From the NCBI GenBank assembly GCA_035726825.1, contig JALNTX010000009.1:124001-188000 (forward strand): a stretch of DNA of 64,000 nucleotides, in the 5' to 3' direction. Below are positions 8,697-17,677 of this stretch, in pieces. The stretch comes from Pseudocitrobacter sp913778145 (GTDB lineage Bacteria > Pseudomonadota > Gammaproteobacteria > Enterobacterales > Enterobacteriaceae). The translations under genes and the position numbers were made by a program. The notes under the pieces were generated by a model. It was not told the DNA's origin. It saw only the letters and a list, made by a program, of their open reading frames with translations, and did not search any database. Each line of letters begins with the position of its first letter. Position 1 is the stretch's first letter.

Positions 8697-9899
8697 TTAA
8701 GAGAACCAGCTACCAAACCATTCGTGGAATTTCATCAGCACGAAATCGAGCATGCGGTTAAAGAATCCGCCCTCTTCCACCGCTTCCATCACGATCAGCG
8801 GACGCTGTTCGATGGTTTTATCGTTCAGCTTAAAGTCGATAGTCCCGACAACCTGGCCTTTTTTCAGCGGCGCGGTAAGCTGCGGCTGCGTCAGGGTATA
8901 GCTGGCCTTCAGGTTTTTCAGTTGCCCTTTAGGAATGGTAATTGAACCCGCTTCGCCCGCGCCCAGCTTCGCTTCGCTGGTATCGCCAAACCAGACGCGC
9001 TGCGTCACAAAGGTGGCGTCCGGTTTAATCGGCGTCACGGTTTCGAAGAAGCGGAAACCCCAGGTCAGCAGTTTTTCTGATTCGCCAAAACGCACGCGGT
9101 CCGTTTTGGTGCCAAGCACAACGGAAATCAGGCGCATCTCCCCCTGACTGGCAGACGCCACCAGGTTATAGCCCGCGCCTGCCGTGGTGCCCGTCTTCAC
9201 GCCGTCGACGTTCAGACTGGAACTCCACAGCAGACGGTTACGGTTTGGCTGGCGAATGTTGTTAAAGGTGAACTCTTTCTCTTTGTGAATCGCGTACTCG
9301 TCCGGCACATCGTGGATCATGGCCTTGGTCAGCAAAGCCATATCGCGAGCGGTACTGAACTGCCCCGGCGCATCGAGACCGTGAACAGTTTTGAAGGTAG
9401 TATTGGTGAGGCCAATTTTTTGCGCATAGCCGTTCATCAGACTCACGAATGAATCCTGGCTGCCTGCAACATAATCGGCAATCGCGATGCTGGCGTCGTT
9501 ACCGGACTGGATAATCACACCTTTGTTCAGGTTCTCAACGGAAACCTGCTCGCCAGGCTTCAGGAACATGACGGAAGAGCCGCGCAGCGCCGGGTTGCCG
9601 GTCGCCCACGCATCTTTTCCGATGGTGACCATATCGGTCGGCTTAATTTTTCCCGCCTTCAGCGCCTGGCCCACCACGTAGCTGGTCATGATTTTGGTCA
9701 GGCTGGCCGGGTCCAGTTTTTCGTCCGCATTCCCTTCGGTTAACACTTTACCGCTGGAGTAATCCATCAGGATCCACGCACGCGCGTCAATCGATGGCGC
9801 ATCAGGAAGTTGTTCCGCCGCCTGCACCGCAGGGGCGACAAGAAGTAAAAGAGCAGAGCCCGCAACCAGGCTTCGAAGGGAAAAAGCATCACGCGTCAT
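8697..9899 (-). CDS. dacC: DacC, D-alanyl-D-alanine carboxypeptidase (PBP6)
   Basis: 400 residues from the ATG at 9899, as in E. coli, with an upstream GGGTGG. A signal peptide ends near AVQAAEQ (about residue 28). The serine-peptidase motifs are SLTK (S66-K69), SGN and KTG, followed by a beta-rich C-terminal domain and the amphipathic tail (FHEWFGSWFS) that anchors the protein to the outer face of the inner membrane. It trims the terminal D-alanine of peptidoglycan pentapeptides. An in-frame codon 39 bases upstream exists but would spoil the signal peptide. Confidence 0.95.
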   Translation of the reverse strand: MTRDAFSLRSLVAGSALLLLVAPAVQAAEQLPDAPSIDARAWILMDYSSGKVLTEGNADEKLDPASLTKIMTSYVVGQALKAGKIKPTDMVTIGKDAWATGNPALRGSSVMFLKPGEQVSVENLNKGVIIQSGNDASIAIADYVAGSQDSFVSLMNGYAQKIGLTNTTFKTVHGLDAPGQFSTARDMALLTKAMIHDVPDEYAIHKEKEFTFNNIRQPNRNRLLWSSSLNVDGVKTGTTAGAGYNLVASASQGEMRLISVVLGTKTDRVRFGESEKLLTWGFRFFETVTPIKPDATFVTQRVWFGDTSEAKLGAGEAGSITIPKGQLKNLKASYTLTQPQLTAPLKKGQVVGTIDFKLNDKTIEQRPLIVMEAVEEGGFFNRMLDFVLMKFHEWFGSWFS

Positions 9900-10139
9900 A
9901 AAAGCCACCCAAGTATCCATTCCAAAAAAACACGCCACTACCGTAACCGTGCTGCACCAGGCGGTGAGTAATAACGTATAAACTCTCTTAAAGAAACAGT
10001 GAGTTGGTAAAGTTTTTTAAGTTTACGCAAGATCCAGGGGATGTGCGAAAATCCTGAACAATTTTTTGATCGAGATTGCCTAATGCCCAGGATTGAATCA
10101 CCATGCTGATAGGTACTGATACGAAATACTGGGGTGATT

Positions 10140-10766
10140 ATGATTACGCTGTGGGGACGCAATAACTCAACGAACGTGAAAAAAGTCCGCTGGACGCTGG
10201 AAGAGCTGGAATTACCTTATCAACAGATAATGGCGGGCATGGAGTTTGGTTTGAACCACGACGCCGAATTCCTGGCGCTCAATCCCAACGGCCTGGTGCC
10301 GCTGCTGAAGGATGACGAAGCCGACATCATTTTGTGGGAGTCGAATACCATCGTGCGTTATCTGGTTGCGCAGTACGGATTAGGTCGTTTGTGGCAGGAG
10401 TCGCCCGCGAAGCGTGCGCAGGGCGAGAAGTGGATGGACTGGGCCAATGACACGCTTTCACCGACCCATCGCCTGATCCTAATGGGGCTGGTCAGAACGC
10501 CAGCGGAAAAGCGCGACCACGCGGCAATTGATCATGCGATCGCCCAGTGCGAACCGCTGCTGGCGATGCTTGACGCAGAACTGGCGAAGCACCGTTGGTT
10601 ATCAGGCGAGGAGTTTGGCCCCGGCGATATTGCGGTCGCGCCGTTCATCTACAACCTGCTGGAAACGGTGAAAACCTGGCAACCGCATCCGCATCTGACA
10701 CGCTGGTATCAGCAGCTTTCCGAGCGTACAGCGTTCCAGAACGTGGTGATGATCCCCGTTACCTGA
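10140..10766 (+). CDS. gstB: GstB, glutathione S-transferase
   Basis: 208 residues. A thioredoxin-like N-terminal domain (LWGRNNSTNVKKV, then NPNGLVPLL with the cis-proline, then WESNTIVRYL) is followed by the helical GST C-terminal domain. It matches E. coli GstB, active toward bromoacetate-type substrates. The ATG at 10140 was preferred to a GTG six bases upstream because it matches the family start and is preceded by GGGGTG. Its stop is only six bases from the stop of the convergent LacI-family gene, which marks the left edge of an inserted block. Confidence 0.9.
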   Translation: MITLWGRNNSTNVKKVRWTLEELELPYQQIMAGMEFGLNHDAEFLALNPNGLVPLLKDDEADIILWESNTIVRYLVAQYGLGRLWQESPAKRAQGEKWMDWANDTLSPTHRLILMGLVRTPAEKRDHAAIDHAIAQCEPLLAMLDAELAKHRWLSGEEFGPGDIAVAPFIYNLLETVKTWQPHPHLTRWYQQLSERTAFQNVVMIPVT

Positions 10767-10772
10767 TACAAC

Positions 10773-11783
10773 TCAGGTACGCTGGCTGCTGCCGCGTACC
10801 TGTAATTTCCCGACCAGCCGCACGTGCGTTGCGACATCATCGCCGTCGCATAAATATGCCACCGCCATTCTGCCCAGCTCGCTGTAAGCTAACTGCACGC
10901 TGGTGAGTCTCGGCGTTAACTGATGCGCAATTCGCTGATCGTCATAGCCGCACACCAGAATTTCATCCGGCACCTTAATATTGAGCGTCGCCAGCGCCTG
11001 GTAGCAACCGAGCGTCATCCAGTCGCTGGCGCAGAATATCGCCTGCGGCGGTTGCGGTAGTTTCATTAATTCCAGCGTGGCGTTGAAGGTGGCATTCAGC
11101 GACCAGTCCGTCGGCTTAATTAAGGCCTCATCAATGGCGATCCCCGCCTGCTCAAGCGTCTGACGATAGCCTTCCAGACGCAGAACGCTGGCGTCCATCC
11201 ACTCATCCCCGGTAATGTGCGCGATACGCGTCACGCCCTGATCCAGCAGATGATTCACAATCTGACAGGCATTCGCGCGATCGTCCGGCAGGAACGTCGG
11301 CAACAGTGGCCGCGCAGGATCGTACTGATTCAGCAACACCACCGGCACATTCAGCAACGGTTCAAATGGAGAAAAATCAAACGCCCGCGTGGTGGGGCTT
11401 GCCAGAATCACCCCGGCGCATTTGCGCCCGGCGAGCTGCTGGATAATTTGCCGCGCCATTTCAAAATCATCGCCATAGTCGTAAACGGTAAGCAGCGTAT
11501 CGCGCTGCCAGGCCGTACTGCTGGCTTCACTCAATGCATCGATAAAAGGATCGTAACCATCCATGCCGCACAGCAGTAATGCAATCTCTTCCTGCCCTTC
11601 CCGACGATGCGGCACGGCGATTTTCTTATAGCCCAGTTGCTGCGCCGCCATAAAGACGCGCTCGCGCGTATCGTCGCTTAAACGAACTGCCCGGCTATTG
11701 TTTAGCACCAGCGACACGGTAGCCTGGGAGACCCCCGCTTCTCTGGCGATATCGCTCATGGTTATCTTATTTTTCTTTTGCAT
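10773..11783 (-). CDS. LacI-family regulator of the adjacent hydrolase/binding-protein genes
   Basis: 336 residues. The N-terminal LacI helix-turn-helix is plain (residues 8-30, MSDIAREAGVSQATVSLVLN), followed by a periplasmic-binding-protein-like sensor domain with the usual ITGDEWMDAS and CGYDDQRIAHQLTP motifs. It is divergent from the hydrolase at 11926 and shares with it a 142-base promoter region holding a long dyad. The gene and the two that follow are absent at this place in E. coli. The effector is probably the sugar handled by the neighbours. Confidence 0.85.
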   Translation of the reverse strand: MQKKNKITMSDIAREAGVSQATVSLVLNNSRAVRLSDDTRERVFMAAQQLGYKKIAVPHRREGQEEIALLLCGMDGYDPFIDALSEASSTAWQRDTLLTVYDYGDDFEMARQIIQQLAGRKCAGVILASPTTRAFDFSPFEPLLNVPVVLLNQYDPARPLLPTFLPDDRANACQIVNHLLDQGVTRIAHITGDEWMDASVLRLEGYRQTLEQAGIAIDEALIKPTDWSLNATFNATLELMKLPQPPQAIFCASDWMTLGCYQALATLNIKVPDEILVCGYDDQRIAHQLTPRLTSVQLAYSELGRMAVAYLCDGDDVATHVRLVGKLQVRGSSQRT

Positions 11784-11883
11784 TTCGACTCCTTATCGCT
11801 GCCGACTATAGCACAAAATCTCTACGACTTTTTTGTGAACAAAACGGCAAAATGCCAGGAATTTTATTGCGTGTGCCTGGTGA

Positions 11884-11910
11884 GTAATAAATATTAGCTA
11901 ATATTATTAC
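11884..11910. promoter_or_regulatory. Long AT-rich dyad, candidate operator for the LacI-family regulator
   Basis: A near-perfect 27-base dyad is centred on AGCT (11896-11899). Its core AATATTAGCTAATATT (11890-11905) is perfect and the flanks GTAATA and TATTAC continue the symmetry with one extra base on the left. It ends 15 bases before the hydrolase start codon, so a bound repressor would block transcription or initiation. No second copy was noticed nearby. Confidence 0.6.
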
Positions 11911-11925
11911 CAATGGAGAAAACTC

Positions 11926-13014
11926 ATGCAATCTCAGTGGAGTAGGTCACAGGCGCAGGAGTGGTACAAGCATCATGGATGGGCCTGTGGATTTAACTAT
12001 TTACCGCGCACGGCGGTGAACTGGACGGAAATGTGGCAGGCCGATACCTTCGACGCCCACACTATCGATCAAGAACTGGAATGGGCGCACAACTATGGCT
12101 ACAACGCCCTGCGCACCAATCTGCCGTTTATTGTCTGGGAAGACGATCGTGACGGCCTTCTGGCACGCATTGATACTTTCCTGGCGATAGCCGCAAAACA
12201 TCACATTCAGGTCATGCTGACCCTGATGGATGACTGCGGGTTCTCCGGCGACGAGCCTTATCTCGGCCCGCAAAAAGATCCGGTAGCCAATCTGCATAAC
12301 AGCCAGGCGGCAGCCAGCCCAGGGCGCGCCATCGTGATGAGCCCAAGCTTGTGGCCACGCGTCGAAGCCTATGTGCGTGACGTGTTAACCCACTTTAAAA
12401 ACGACGAGCGAGTGGCTATCTGGGATCTTTACAACGAACCTGGCAACCGCGGCGTGTTTGCCGCACCCGGTGAGTCATCCGACATCGATGACGCACTGGA
12501 GGAATTTGCATTAACACTGATGGTCTCCGCGTTTAGTTGGGCACACGATGTTCGTCCAAGCCAGCCGCTAACTGTTGGCGCGTGGCATGTCGAACATGAC
12601 GATTACGGCACGTTTGAACATCCCATCGACGCGACGGCGCTCGCGCTGTCAGATATCGTCAGTTATCACAACTACAACACCGTCGCGTGCCAGCTTGAAA
12701 TCCTCGACAAACTGTCTCAACGCGGACGCCCGGTACTTTGCACCGAGTGGCTCGCTCGCCACCTTGATTGTAACTTGACGGAACAACTCCCTCTCTTCAG
12801 CGCATTCGATACCGGGTGTTATCACTGGGGGCTGGTGGAAGGCAGAACACAAACGTGGATCCCCTGGCCTGTGGTACAGCGATCGCAGCCAGACTGGCAA
12901 TCGAAATGGTATCACGATGTGCTTCACGCCGACGGTAAGCCGTGGTGTGAACAAGAAATGAAGATGGTGAAAGCGCTATCCACATATCATCAACAGCGCA
13001 GAGATCGCCGCTGA
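11926..13014 (+). CDS. Cytoplasmic glycoside hydrolase, clan GH-A (GH5-like)
   Basis: 362 residues without a signal peptide. The (beta/alpha)8 clan-A signature is visible: strand-4 motif LYNEP with acid/base E171 and strand-7 motif VLCTEW with nucleophile E274, about 100 residues apart, plus an early TNLPFIVWEDD and YHNYN. Related proteins are annotated as cellulase- or xylanase-like. Because it is cytoplasmic it should act on imported oligosaccharides. It is followed 24 bases later by a sugar-binding protein and is controlled by the divergent LacI gene. Exact family and substrate are not certain. The Shine-Dalgarno is TGGAGA. Confidence 0.78.
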   Translation: MQSQWSRSQAQEWYKHHGWACGFNYLPRTAVNWTEMWQADTFDAHTIDQELEWAHNYGYNALRTNLPFIVWEDDRDGLLARIDTFLAIAAKHHIQVMLTLMDDCGFSGDEPYLGPQKDPVANLHNSQAAASPGRAIVMSPSLWPRVEAYVRDVLTHFKNDERVAIWDLYNEPGNRGVFAAPGESSDIDDALEEFALTLMVSAFSWAHDVRPSQPLTVGAWHVEHDDYGTFEHPIDATALALSDIVSYHNYNTVACQLEILDKLSQRGRPVLCTEWLARHLDCNLTEQLPLFSAFDTGCYHWGLVEGRTQTWIPWPVVQRSQPDWQSKWYHDVLHADGKPWCEQEMKMVKALSTYHQQRRDRR

Positions 13015-13038
13015 TCCTTTTACACGGAGGGTTGTTCA

Positions 13039-14328
13039 ATGAAAAAGTCAGTACTACTGATGCTCGCCTGCTGCGGTTTCAGCGCGATGCCCATTCTTGC
13101 GCACAGCGCCGAACAGGTGGAACTGCGTTTTGCCTGGTGGGGCGGTAAAGCCCGTAACCAGGCTACCATGAAAGCGCTGGAAGCTTTTCAAGCGAAATAT
13201 CCAAATATTAAGGTGAAAGCCGAATATACCGGCTGGGACGGTTTTTATCCCCGCCTGACCACGCAAATGAACAGTAATACCGAAGCCGATGTCATCCAGA
13301 CCAACTGGAACTGGCTGACGCTGCTGTCGAAGAAAGGCGATGGTTTTTACGATCTCAACAAACTCAGTAAACCGCTGGGTCTGGATCAATACCCGCCTGA
13401 AGCGCTGGCCACCACCACCGTGAATGGCAAAATCAACGCCATTCCTGTTTCGTCTAACGTCATGCTGTTCTTCTACAACGCCGCCACCTGGAAAAAAGCG
13501 GGCGTCGAGTTTCCAAAAACCTGGGATGAACTGCTGGCGACCGGCCCGGTATTTAAAGAAAAACTGGGCGATAACTATTATCCGCTCATCCTCTCCGAGC
13601 AGGATGCCTTGCTGATGCTGCGTTCTTATATGTATCAGAAGAACCAGAAGGAGATGATCGACGAGAAAACCAGAAAAATCGCCTGGTCACATGAAGAACT
13701 GGTCGAGGCACTAACGTTCTATCGCAAGCTGGCAGAGAACCACGTTATTCCGGACACCAAGGCGATGGCCTCGTTTGGTAAAGGCGTGAACTACGAAATG
13801 AAACCGTGGATCAACGGCGAATGGGGCGGCGTTTATAACTGGAACGTGCTCTACCCCGCTGAATCACAAAACCTGAAAAACCCTTCAGACCTGGTGATAG
13901 GCCCGTATCCGATGCATAAAGACGCAAAAGATGCCGGGCAATTTAGTAAAACCGCACTGATGTACTCGATCAGCCGCAACACCAAACATCCACAGGAAGC
14001 CGCGCAACTGCTGCATTTCCTGATGAGTGAATCCGAGGGCGTGCTTCCGGTCGGCCTTGAGCGCGGCGCGCCGCTGAGCAAAGACGGTGAAACAATCCTG
14101 CGCGATGCGGGCATTCTCAAAGATGAAGATCCGGTAATCGCCGGGCTGATTCAGTCTAAGTCAATGCCAAACAAATCGACGGCCCTGCCATACCTGGAAG
14201 ATCCGCAATTTGGCGCGCTGTTCACCGCCGCCCGAGAAAGCATCGACCACGGCAAAGCCACCATCGACGAAGCGGCAACCACCTTCGAAGAGCAGGCGAA
14301 CCGTATTTTACGTCGCATTATGCGTTAG
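13039..14328 (+). CDS. ABC sugar-transport substrate-binding protein (SBP_bac_1)
   Basis: 429 residues with a signal peptide (cleavage near AHSA/EQ, residue 24) and the family-1 binding-protein pattern LRFAWWGGKARN, then an NTEADVIQTNWNW segment. It resembles oligosaccharide binders such as TogB. The Shine-Dalgarno ACGGAGGG is strong. No permease or ATPase gene is adjacent: the next gene is yliI, convergent, and the two stop codons overlap by three bases of shared sequence. It must therefore use permease and ATPase subunits encoded elsewhere, or act as a sensor. Confidence 0.85.
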   Translation: MKKSVLLMLACCGFSAMPILAHSAEQVELRFAWWGGKARNQATMKALEAFQAKYPNIKVKAEYTGWDGFYPRLTTQMNSNTEADVIQTNWNWLTLLSKKGDGFYDLNKLSKPLGLDQYPPEALATTTVNGKINAIPVSSNVMLFFYNAATWKKAGVEFPKTWDELLATGPVFKEKLGDNYYPLILSEQDALLMLRSYMYQKNQKEMIDEKTRKIAWSHEELVEALTFYRKLAENHVIPDTKAMASFGKGVNYEMKPWINGEWGGVYNWNVLYPAESQNLKNPSDLVIGPYPMHKDAKDAGQFSKTALMYSISRNTKHPQEAAQLLHFLMSESEGVLPVGLERGAPLSKDGETILRDAGILKDEDPVIAGLIQSKSMPNKSTALPYLEDPQFGALFTAARESIDHGKATIDEAATTFEEQANRILRRIMR

Positions 14329-15437
14329 CTTTTAGGGCTAACTTTCAGCAACTCGCCGTCGGACTCATCGGTTAAGACATACAGATAACCATCGGGTCCG
14401 ACGCGCACATCGCGGATGCGCTGTTTGCGATCGCCGAGGATCCTCGCCTCTTCCGTCACCTTATCGCCATCTACCTGCATCACTATCACCGATTCATCCT
14501 TCAGCGCGCCGATAAACAGTTTATGCTGCCACTGGGGGAACGTCTTCGCATCGTAAAATGCCATGCCGCTCAGCGCCGGCGATTTTTTCCACACAAAGAG
14601 CGGTGGCTCGGTGCCGGGTGCCGTTTCCCCTTTCGCTTCAGGGATCGGCAGCCCGCTGTAGTTAATGCCGTGCGTCGCCAGCGGCCAGCCATAGTTTTTG
14701 CCCGCTTGCGGAATGTTGATTTCATCTCCGCCGCGCGGGCCGTGCTCGTTCAGCCACAGCGTATCGCTCCACGGGTTCATCGCCATCCCCTGCGGGTTAC
14801 GAATACCGTAGGACCAGATTTCCGGGCGCACGCCCGGCTTATTCACCCACGGGTTATCGCCCGGCACCTTGCCTTCCTCGGTCAGGCGGACGACTTTGCC
14901 CTGAAGTTTGTCGAGATCCTGTGCGGTGCTGCGCTGATTGTTTTCACCGAGGCCAATATAGAGGTGCCCTTTACCGTCAAACACCAGCCTGCCGCCAAAG
15001 TGATTACCGGTAGAGAGCTTTGGCATCTGCCGAAACACAACGGTAAAATCGTTAAGCGTGTGGTTATCGTCGCTTAATTTTCCGTAACCGACCGCGGTTC
15101 CGGCTTTTCCATCATCCCCCGCTTCCGCAAAGCTCAGCCACACGCGGCGCGACTGGGCAAAATCCGGGGCCAGGGCGACATCCAGCAAACCGCCCTGCCC
15201 GTTTGCCCAGACCTTCGGTACGCCCGAAATGGGTGCAGAAAGTCCTTTGCCTTGCTGCCAGTGACGCAGTTCACCGCCACGAAGCGTAATCAGCATCCCG
15301 CGATCGTCCGGTAGAAAAGCCAGTGACCAGGGATGTTCAAGTTTATCCTGCAACACCTGCACATTGACCTCCGCCGACTGGGCGGAAGTAACATAAAGCA
15401 GAGAACTCAAAGTAAGGGTTAGAAACGCGCGCCGCAT
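14325..15437 (-). CDS. yliI: YliI (Asd), PQQ-dependent soluble aldose sugar dehydrogenase
   Basis: 370 residues from the ATG at 15437, which follows GGAGTGG; an in-frame ATG 12 bases further upstream lacks such a site. A signal peptide (about 22 residues, ending SAQSAE) directs it to the periplasm. It is a six-bladed beta-propeller of the GSDH family, with TGNHFGGRL, YGIRNPQG and WLNEHGPRGGDEIN motifs. E. coli YliI oxidises aldoses with PQQ, which E. coli must import. It is convergent with, and overlaps, the inserted binding-protein gene. Confidence 0.92.
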   Translation of the reverse strand: MRRAFLTLTLSSLLYVTSAQSAEVNVQVLQDKLEHPWSLAFLPDDRGMLITLRGGELRHWQQGKGLSAPISGVPKVWANGQGGLLDVALAPDFAQSRRVWLSFAEAGDDGKAGTAVGYGKLSDDNHTLNDFTVVFRQMPKLSTGNHFGGRLVFDGKGHLYIGLGENNQRSTAQDLDKLQGKVVRLTEEGKVPGDNPWVNKPGVRPEIWSYGIRNPQGMAMNPWSDTLWLNEHGPRGGDEINIPQAGKNYGWPLATHGINYSGLPIPEAKGETAPGTEPPLFVWKKSPALSGMAFYDAKTFPQWQHKLFIGALKDESVIVMQVDGDKVTEEARILGDRKQRIRDVRVGPDGYLYVLTDESDGELLKVSPKS

Positions 15438-15520
15438 AGCCCACTCCAATAGCCGCCAGTGTTTGGCTTAAGGGTAGACAACGTCATTGATTGCGCGGGG
15501 GATTTTACAAAACCTTTAAC

Positions 15521-15540
15521 AGGGGGAGTGAACTCCCCCT
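15521..15540. terminator. Hairpin after bssR
   Basis: AGGGGGAG and CTCCCCCT pair around TGAA just beyond the bssR stop codon. There is no T run, so it may act with Rho or simply protect the mRNA end. Confidence 0.5.
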
Positions 15541-15544
15541 GAGG

Positions 15545-15928
15545 TCAGGCGTGCAGAGGGTCGATGTGGGCATTCATGCTATAAATGCTTTCACTCAACG
15601 TCGTCAGGCAGCGTTCGAGCGATTCCACGTTAACGGCGATGGAGGTCGGGCAGTCATGGTGCCCGGTCATCAAACACACAGCCACAGAAGCGAGTGCTTC
15701 GCCTGCCTGCTGCAAAGCGTCCCTTTCTTTCGGCGTTGCGGACTGTATCAGCTGTGGCGCTTTGCTACGCAATTCACCACATAAATCAAACAAGTTGGTA
15801 CGCAGATGCTCGTTATCGCTGATTGACATATATCCCTTGGCTTTTCTGAGTTGCAGGTAAGCGTCGAGATCGATGCGCGCATTGATGATTTTATTCATCA
15901 TGTTGCGTTTCAGCGTCATTCCACTCAT
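15545..15928 (-). CDS. bssR: BssR (YliH), biofilm regulator
   Basis: 127 residues, the E. coli BssR length. The conserved core is AYLQLRKAKGYMS, then EALASVAVCLMTGHHDCPT and the C-terminal LESLTxS-type helix. The first 12 or so residues differ from E. coli. BssR affects biofilm formation and indole/AI-2 related expression; it is a small soluble protein with no recognised DNA-binding fold. It lies between yliI and rimO and is transcribed away from rimO. Confidence 0.88.
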   Translation of the reverse strand: MSGMTLKRNMMNKIINARIDLDAYLQLRKAKGYMSISDNEHLRTNLFDLCGELRSKAPQLIQSATPKERDALQQAGEALASVAVCLMTGHHDCPTSIAVNVESLERCLTTLSESIYSMNAHIDPLHA

Positions 15929-16155
15929 GTGATTTCCTCCTCCTCATCCATTTGGCATAGTTATTATAAGGTTATTTTTTGTACAAAATGATGCGTGAGG
16001 TCAATAATTCAACAACTGAAATACGTCAGAAACATTTTTCCTACAATGGTAGTCATCCCTGTCTACCGGGCCGAAAAATGGTGATTAACGTATCTGGCTG
16101 TCCTGCCGCGCCGTATGTATAATCTCCCGATTCTGAGCAATGTATAGTATATAAA

Positions 16156-17463
16156 ATGAGCAAAATTGGTTTTGTATCGTTGGGCTGCCCGAAAAACCTG
16201 GTGGACTCCGAACGCATTTTGACGGAGCTACGTACAGAAGGTTACGACGTGGTCCCGAGCTACGATGATGCCGATATGGTTATCGTCAACACCTGCGGTT
16301 TTATCGACAGCGCCGTCCAGGAGTCCCTGGAAGCGATTGGCGAAGCCTTAAAAGAAAACGGCAAGGTGATTGTTACCGGCTGCCTGGGCGCGAAAGAAGA
16401 TCAAATTCGCGAAGTGCACCCGAAAGTGCTGGAAATTACCGGTCCGCACAGCTACGAGCAGGTGCTAGAACACGTCCATCACTATGCGCCGAAGCCGCAG
16501 CATAACCCGTTCACCAGCCTGGTGCCGGAACAGGGCGTGAAGCTGACGCCGCGCCACTACGCCTACTTAAAAATTTCCGAAGGCTGCAACCATCGCTGCA
16601 CCTTCTGCATCATTCCGTCCATGCGTGGCGACCTCGACAGCCGCCCGATTGGCGATGTGCTCTCGGAAGCGAAACGTCTGGCCGATGCTGGCGTGAAAGA
16701 GCTGCTGGTTATCTCGCAGGATACCTCTGCGTACGGCGTCGACGTAAAACATCGCACGGGTTTCCACAACGGTTCCCCGGTCAAAACCAGTATGGTCAGC
16801 CTGTGTGAAGAGCTGGCAAAGCTGGGCGTCTGGGTGCGTCTGCACTACGTCTATCCATACCCGCATGTCGATGACGTCATTCCGCTGATGGCTGAAGGCA
16901 AAATTCTGCCTTACCTCGACATCCCGATGCAGCATGCCAGCCCGCGTATTCTGAAACTGATGAAACGCCCAGGCTCCGTTGACCGCCAGCTGGCTCGCAT
17001 CAAACAGTGGCGTGAAATCTGCCCGGAACTGACCCTGCGCTCGACCTTTATTGTCGGCTTCCCAGGCGAAACGGAAGAAGATTTCCAGATGCTGCTCGAT
17101 TTCCTGAAAGAAGCGCGTCTCGATCGCGTCGGTTGTTTCCAGTACAGCCCGGTTGAAGGCGCCAGCGCCAACGATCTGCCGGATCAGGTACCGGACGATG
17201 TTAAAGAAGATCGCTGGAACCGCTTCATGCAGCTGCAACAGCAGATCTCCGCCGAGCGTTTGCAGGAGAAAGTGGGCCGCGAAGTGATGGTCATCATCGA
17301 CGAAGTGGACGAAGAAGGCGCGATTGGTCGCAGCATGGCCGACGCTCCGGAAATCGACGGCGCGGTGTATCTGAATGGCGAAACCAACGTCAAACCGGGC
17401 GACATTATCCGCGTGAAAGTGGAAAACGCCGACGAGTATGACCTGTGGGGTAGCCGGGTTTAA
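16156..17463 (+). CDS. rimO: RimO, ribosomal protein S12 methylthiotransferase
   Basis: 435 residues. The N-terminal MTTase domain has the three iron-sulfur cysteines C11, C47 and C76, the radical SAM motif CNHRCTFC holds C144, C148 and C151, and a C-terminal TRAM domain follows. It adds a methylthio group to Asp89 of S12. The protein is six residues shorter at the N-terminus than E. coli RimO (a small in-frame difference, not a frameshift). No strong Shine-Dalgarno is visible; the AT-rich upstream TATAGTATATAAA probably serves the promoter. Confidence 0.95.
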   Translation: MSKIGFVSLGCPKNLVDSERILTELRTEGYDVVPSYDDADMVIVNTCGFIDSAVQESLEAIGEALKENGKVIVTGCLGAKEDQIREVHPKVLEITGPHSYEQVLEHVHHYAPKPQHNPFTSLVPEQGVKLTPRHYAYLKISEGCNHRCTFCIIPSMRGDLDSRPIGDVLSEAKRLADAGVKELLVISQDTSAYGVDVKHRTGFHNGSPVKTSMVSLCEELAKLGVWVRLHYVYPYPHVDDVIPLMAEGKILPYLDIPMQHASPRILKLMKRPGSVDRQLARIKQWREICPELTLRSTFIVGFPGETEEDFQMLLDFLKEARLDRVGCFQYSPVEGASANDLPDQVPDDVKEDRWNRFMQLQQQISAERLQEKVGREVMVIIDEVDEEGAIGRSMADAPEIDGAVYLNGETNVKPGDIIRVKVENADEYDLWGSRV

Positions 17464-17482
17464 GACTTCGCACTATAAACTG

Positions 17483-17536
17483 AGCGGCGTTGACTCTGAA
17501 TAAGTTAGCATGAGAAAAGAATCTCAGCGCCGCTTT
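17483..17536 (+). terminator. Possible terminator of rimO
   Basis: AGCGGCG (17483-17489) can pair with CGCCGCT (17528-17534), followed by TTT, enclosing a long loop that contains a further weak dyad. The long loop makes this uncertain. Confidence 0.35.
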
Positions 17537-17677
17537 AACCTCTACCAGCAGTTGACTTCCCTTCCCTCGCAAACCCACACTTTCTCACCCAAACTTAAGC
17601 CAAAGGCATGGTCTGCGCAGGCATTGTGCATTAAACTGCGCGCTGCAAAAACTGAGTAGATAAACAATCAGGCGGTA

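Noticed and set aside
10134..10140. GTG at 10134 as the gstB start
   Set aside because: The family starts at the ATG at 10140, which has the better Shine-Dalgarno distance.
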